Source: Flavobacteriia bacterium (GTDB taxonomy: Bacteria > Bacteroidota > Bacteroidia > Flavobacteriales_D > Crocinitomicaceae). Taken from it: a stretch of 54,514 nt of DNA. Made by a program: the position numbers and the translations under genes. Positions 48,006 through 54,514 of the stretch are shown here, piece after piece. The notes beneath the pieces are model-generated. The model had not been told where the DNA came from, ran no database searches, and worked only from the letters and a program-made list of their open reading frames with translations. The stretch is from the NCBI GenBank assembly GCA_947455515.1, contig CANGOF010000006.1, positions 1 to 54,514 on the forward strand, written 5' to 3'. Positions within the stretch are counted from its first letter, which is position 1, and each line of letters starts with the position of its first letter.

Positions 48006-48896
48006 ATGATACATTCGCTTAGAATACGATTTATTGGTATGTTACTTTTTGTTTTATGCTTATCGAATACGTATGGACAGGACCGTAGTTTGAATAAATT
48101 AAGTTTATTGTATTCTCAAGGAAATTATCGGTTGACCTATTGGAATGCAGATAAGTTGGTAAATAATCCCGATTATGATACTTCATTAATCCCGCGTTAT
48201 TATCTTGCTATATCCTTATTACGCTTGGAAAATAAGTTTTTATTTAAACGTCGGAATCCTTCCCCTTGGGTTGAGGGAGGTAATTTATTGAAAGAACTTA
48301 AGCTAATACCTGAAAGTAAATTGCTTTTTGTGAAACACAAAGAGGAGATTTCTGCGTTACGTTTTTATTTGTTAGACGAATTAGAAAAATACAAAACCAA
48401 GAAAAATAAGGAGTCCTACCGAAGATTAAAAGAGGTACTTGTAGGACTTTTTGAAGGTTTGCCTTATACTGATCAACGCAATATCGCTTCCCCAAAAAAA
48501 ACGGAAGTATTACCATCAGATCGGGAGTTAGTAGTCGAGATTGCACAGCAGCACATTGGGGTGCCCTATGTTTTTGGGGGAGTTACTCCAGAAGGGTTTG
48601 ATTGTAGTGGATTTACTTGTTTTGTTTTTCAAAAAGCGAACGTACAAGTTGGTCGTAGTTCTCGCGATCAATTTGCAACTTGTCGTAAATTAGAAAAAGA
48701 CGAAGTTACCAAGGGCGATTTGGTGTTTTTTAATAGTGGTTCGGATGATGTTACACATGTAGGTATCATCATTTCCGAAAAAGGAGAGCCATTGAAAATG
48801 ATACATGCTAGCACATCGAAAGGTGTGATTATTTCAGAAATAGAGAATTCTGAATATTGGATGAAGAAGTTACATGGATTTGGGAGTGTGTTTTGA
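48006..48896 (+). CDS. Secreted NlpC/P60 family peptidase
   Basis: ORF 296 aa; signal peptide; IGVPYVFGGVTPEGFDCSGFTCFVFQKANV, DDVTHVGIIIS. Confidence 0.92.
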   Translation: MIHSLRIRFIGMLLFVLCLSNTYGQDRSLNKLSLLYSQGNYRLTYWNADKLVNNPDYDTSLIPRYYLAISLLRLENKFLFKRRNPSPWVEGGNLLKELKLIPESKLLFVKHKEEISALRFYLLDELEKYKTKKNKESYRRLKEVLVGLFEGLPYTDQRNIASPKKTEVLPSDRELVVEIAQQHIGVPYVFGGVTPEGFDCSGFTCFVFQKANVQVGRSSRDQFATCRKLEKDEVTKGDLVFFNSGSDDVTHVGIIISEKGEPLKMIHASTSKGVIISEIENSEYWMKKLHGFGSVF

Positions 48897-48991
48897 GATT
48901 TTTTTATTGTAAATGTAGGCTTCTAAAAATTAGATTTTTTGAGGCAAACAAAAAAATTGAACAAAAAAAAGCAATTTATAGAAGAACGCAT

Positions 48992-49555
48992 ATGAATCAA
49001 CCACCCAAACCAACCTCCTACTGCGATGCCGTTTCTCGCATGAATGCAGATAATTTGCACAAAATCTATCACGATACTGCGTATGGTTTTCCGATTATGG
49101 ATGACAACGAGTTGTTTGAACGTTTGATATTGGAGATTAACCAAGCTGGGTTGAGTTGGAATACCATTTTGCAAAAGCAACAAAATTTCAAAAAGGCTTA
49201 TAGTCAGTTTGAGGTAAAGGTGGTTGCTAATTATGGGGAGGAAGATGTGGCTCGTTTATTAGAAGATGCAGGAATAATTCGCAATCGTTTGAAAGTGCAT
49301 GCTGCGATACATAATGCGCAAGTGATAGTGCAATTTCAAGAGTCGTATGGTTCGTTTAGTGCTTGGTTGGATCATCATCATCCCTTGGTATTGAAAGATT
49401 GGATGAAGCTGTTTAAAAAGACATTCAAATTTACCGGAGGAGAGATTGTGAATGAATTTTTAATGAGTATTGGCTATTTAGATGGATGTCATGTGGAAGG
49501 CTGTCCGATAAGAGAAAAAGTGATAGCTTCGAATCCTAAATTTCTTAATTTCTAA
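48992..49555 (+). CDS. tag: DNA-3-methyladenine glycosylase I
   Basis: ORF 48857-49555, start likely ATG 48992; YHDTAYGFPIMDDNELFERLILEINQAGLSWNTILQKQQNF. Confidence 0.92.
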   Translation: MNQPPKPTSYCDAVSRMNADNLHKIYHDTAYGFPIMDDNELFERLILEINQAGLSWNTILQKQQNFKKAYSQFEVKVVANYGEEDVARLLEDAGIIRNRLKVHAAIHNAQVIVQFQESYGSFSAWLDHHHPLVLKDWMKLFKKTFKFTGGEIVNEFLMSIGYLDGCHVEGCPIREKVIASNPKFLNF

Positions 49556-49585
49556 ATGGTGAATCACGCTCACCTATAATTTGAC

Positions 49586-49593
49586 TATTTTTG
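49586..49593 (+). promoter_or_regulatory. -7 box TATTTTTG, 4 nt before ATG 49598
   Basis: Matches TAnnTTTG. Confidence 0.5.
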
Positions 49594-49597
49594 TTAT

Positions 49598-50809
49598 ATG
49601 AGTTCAAATCTTAACATTGCGGTTGTAGGTGGAGGTGCTGCTGGCTTTTTTGCGGCGATTTCTGCGAAGGAACACCATCCGAATGCACAGGTAACCATTT
49701 ACGAAAAGTCGAATAAGGTGCTATCGAAAGTGAAGGTTTCTGGTGGTGGGAGATGTAATGTTACCCATGCTTGTTTTGATAACAAAGAACTTTCAAAATT
49801 TTATCCGAGAGGAACGAATCAATTACGCAAAGCATTTGAGCAATTTAATGCACAATCGACGATAGATTGGTTTAAAAATCGTGGGGTAGCACTTGAGACT
49901 TTACCTGATAATTGTATTTTCCCAAAATCCAATAGTTCACAAACGATCATTGATTGTTTTGAGTTTGAAGCAAAACGTTTGGGTGTACGCGTACAACAAC
50001 AAACACCCATTATCGATATTCATTTTGAAAACGGACGTTTTGTGTTGAAATCGCTTGAGCAAGAAATTTTCGCAGATCGTGTGATTTATACTACGGGTGG
50101 TCAACCCAAGGCGGATTCGCTTCGTTGGGCAGAAAAGTTTGGACACACGCTTATTTCACCAGTTCCATCTTTGTTTACGTTTAACATGCCCAATGAGCCT
50201 ATACGTTCTTTGATGGGGATCGTAGTTGAGCCAGCGATGGTTCGCGTAGAAAAAACAAAATTGGAAGCAGATGGACCTTTGTTGGTTACCCATTGGGGGA
50301 TGAGTGGACCTGCAATATTGAAATTATCTGCCTTTGGGGCACGAATTTTAGCAGATAACAATTACGATTTTGCTGTATTGGTCAATTGGTTGCATACCAA
50401 AAAAGAAGACACCTTACGTCAGGATCTAGAGCGTGTCAAAGAAACGAATGCGGATAAGAAAATTAGTAATTACAATCCTTTTGGTCTATCTAGTCGTTTG
50501 TGGGAATATTTAGTTGAAAAATCAGCAATTTCAATTGATGCACGTTGGAAAGAGGTGACAGGTAAAGCGTTTAATAAATTAGTGAACACCTTATTGAATG
50601 ATCGCTATGAGGTAAAGGGTAAAACGACGTTTAAAGAAGAATTTGTTACTGCCGGTGGAATCGGTTTAGACGGAGTAGATTTTAAAACCATGGAAAGTCG
50701 TCATCAACCGGGATTGTTTTTTGCAGGCGAAGTGTTGGATGTGGATGGAGTTACCGGTGGGTTTAACTTTCAGGCGGCTTGGACGACAGGATGGATTGCG
50801 GGGAAATAA
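49598..50809 (+). CDS. HI0933-type NAD(P)/FAD-dependent oxidoreductase (BaiN-like)
   Basis: ORF 403 aa; VVGGGAAGFFAAI, KVKVSGGGRCNVTHA, FFAGEVLDVDGVTGGFNFQAAWTTGWIAG. Confidence 0.94.
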   Translation: MSSNLNIAVVGGGAAGFFAAISAKEHHPNAQVTIYEKSNKVLSKVKVSGGGRCNVTHACFDNKELSKFYPRGTNQLRKAFEQFNAQSTIDWFKNRGVALETLPDNCIFPKSNSSQTIIDCFEFEAKRLGVRVQQQTPIIDIHFENGRFVLKSLEQEIFADRVIYTTGGQPKADSLRWAEKFGHTLISPVPSLFTFNMPNEPIRSLMGIVVEPAMVRVEKTKLEADGPLLVTHWGMSGPAILKLSAFGARILADNNYDFAVLVNWLHTKKEDTLRQDLERVKETNADKKISNYNPFGLSSRLWEYLVEKSAISIDARWKEVTGKAFNKLVNTLLNDRYEVKGKTTFKEEFVTAGGIGLDGVDFKTMESRHQPGLFFAGEVLDVDGVTGGFNFQAAWTTGWIAGK

Positions 50810-52195
50810 TTATTTCACCAAGATTTTCAATTCGCCATTCAAACTACTTTGAATCAATAATTCATTGTCCATTGGATAGATTCCATCAATTACAATCGAC
50901 GAAATTGTAGTAGCCATACGAATGTTTTTATCTAAGTCACGATTCAATTCTTTTTCTACAAGCGCTTTATTGTTTTTTAAATCATTTTTCAAGTCATATA
51001 TTGCAGCTTCGCGAATTTTATCAGTTATCAGATCGTCGAAGAGCCACGCTGCACTTTTTAGTAATTTGTTTTTGGTGTCGATATCAAACGTAAGATCTGG
51101 AAATGAGATCACTTGTTTTTCTTTATCGAAAGTTGGTGTGCCGACTAAGTAGAGAATCCCACTTCGTTTTCCAGAGAAGTGTACTTGGAAAGAAAGTTGT
51201 TTGTGGGAAGCACCTAAAATTTTCACGGAGTCTAAGATGATTTTTTCTTTTTTGAGTAGAATTTCTTTTCCATTGATGTTTTTACTCAATAAGTTATTGA
51301 TCGATTGGTAACTACCGTTGATGTCTAAATGGATGGAGAAGCCGCTGTTTTTCTCTTTGTTATTACTTAGGTTTGGAAGTAGAGGAATCGGTGAGTTTTT
51401 TGTTTCGAGTAACACTTTAGGAAAAGCAGAGATTGAAACGATTAAGTTTAATTTGTTTTTGGAGAACTCAGGATTCGAGATACTTAAAGAACTAGGATTG
51501 AGCGAAAAATATCCCATTCCTGCAATAGAGATAGGAGTGTTTAGTTGTTTCCAAATATCTGTGACTTGTTTTTTGACATCCGTATCTGCGATTTTCTTGT
51601 CGATGTCTTTGGTGACATCTTTCAAGGCTTTCGCCATTTCTTCTTCCAGTTTTTTAGTTGCATCTACTTTAAAAACAGTAATTTGACATTTGTCGATGGT
51701 TTCAATTTCTTTGACTTCCGTTTTCGCTTGAAGCTGGTAATTGCTTGCAATAGAAAGTGCTGTAGACGTACTCACTTTGATTTTACGCATTGGTTCACCT
51801 ACACCACAACTCGCATAAATTCTTGGTGTAATACAGTGATCCTCGTCGGTGAACATACCTGTACATTTCGGGCAGTAATTCAATTTAATCGCATATTTCC
51901 CTGAAAGTTCGAGTAGTAAGTTATTGTCTTTACCATCAAATTCTAAGGGATTTCGTTCTAATTTATACCAAAAACTAATGCCTTCACATTGTTTTTTCTC
52001 ATCTTCGAATGTTTTAGGTGTTTGTTTTTCTGCTTCTTTGAGGTAGGAGGTAAGGTCAACCTGAATCGGAACATTGATTTCAGATTTTTCTTGTTTTACA
52101 ACAGGTTCAACAGTTTGTATTGCAGGCGCTTTTGGTTGAATCGTTCCGCAACTGAATAAGGTAATAAGTAAAACAAATAGGATTAAATTCTTCAT
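50810..52195 (-). CDS. DUF4403 family lipoprotein
   Basis: ORF 461 aa; MKNLILFVLLITLFSCG lipobox; INVPIQVDLTSYLKEAE. Confidence 0.85.
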   Translation of the reverse strand: MKNLILFVLLITLFSCGTIQPKAPAIQTVEPVVKQEKSEINVPIQVDLTSYLKEAEKQTPKTFEDEKKQCEGISFWYKLERNPLEFDGKDNNLLLELSGKYAIKLNYCPKCTGMFTDEDHCITPRIYASCGVGEPMRKIKVSTSTALSIASNYQLQAKTEVKEIETIDKCQITVFKVDATKKLEEEMAKALKDVTKDIDKKIADTDVKKQVTDIWKQLNTPISIAGMGYFSLNPSSLSISNPEFSKNKLNLIVSISAFPKVLLETKNSPIPLLPNLSNNKEKNSGFSIHLDINGSYQSINNLLSKNINGKEILLKKEKIILDSVKILGASHKQLSFQVHFSGKRSGILYLVGTPTFDKEKQVISFPDLTFDIDTKNKLLKSAAWLFDDLITDKIREAAIYDLKNDLKNNKALVEKELNRDLDKNIRMATTISSIVIDGIYPMDNELLIQSSLNGELKILVK

Positions 52196-52212
52196 TTGAT
52201 ATTTTATTTAAT

Positions 52213-52244
52213 AAAAAACTCTCCAATCTTAACGAAAGGAGAGT
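52213..52244 (-). terminator. Terminator hairpin downstream of icd
   Basis: actctcc / ggagagt with A-run 52213-52218 (T-run on minus strand). Confidence 0.75.
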
Positions 52245-52371
52245 ATGTTATTTAAAAATTGGTTAGTTGAAATTTTACGAGGCAGACAAGAAATTAAATA
52301 CCGCAGTTTACTGAAGTAAATGAGGATTTTAATTTTGAAGTCGAACGAAGTAAAAATCAACAAAACAATTT

Positions 52372-54514
<2,143 letters not shown>

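Noticed and set aside
51318-51904. 122-aa and 119-aa plus-strand ORFs
   Set aside because: Antisense to the DUF4403 gene; Phe/Ser-rich shadow frames.

Overview
54.5-kb, AT-rich, mostly ordinary chromosomal segment of a Bacteroidetes (Flavobacteriales-like) bacterium. This placement is inferred from protein content, a T9SS sorting tail and TTTG/TAnnTTTG promoters; no search was run. Conserved genes include gltA, a DPP-IV-like S9 peptidase, a T9SS-type endonuclease I, lpdA, holA, rsmE, DUF4159, two RluA-type pseudouridine synthases, a SAM hydroxide adenosyltransferase, phoH, purC, recF, a DUF721 gene, an S41 C-terminal protease, DUF1573, a cold-shock-domain protein, lhgO, recR, corA, a membrane patatin, panB, NlpC/P60, tag, an HI0933-type flavoprotein, DUF4403 and a monomeric icd cut by the right edge. 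An IS1182-type transposase is cut by the left edge, and a VapC-like PIN/antitoxin pair lies at about 6 kb. The most unusual part is about 8.6-26.5 kb: 12 same-strand genes, 11 with clear signal peptides, dominated by poorly characterised families (WG-repeat paralogs, LRR+MORN paralogs, an OmpA-first protein, several orphans). They lie between a divergent HsdR_N gene and holA and are punctuated by short degenerate intergenic repeats. Other signals are Bacteroidetes -7 boxes exactly 4 nt before start codons (predicted leaderless mRNAs), a terminator whose T-tract also supplies a -33 box, and a perfect 18-bp palindrome flanked by 12-bp direct repeats. No rRNA, tRNA, CRISPR array or complete phage was recognised. 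All family calls are by eye.
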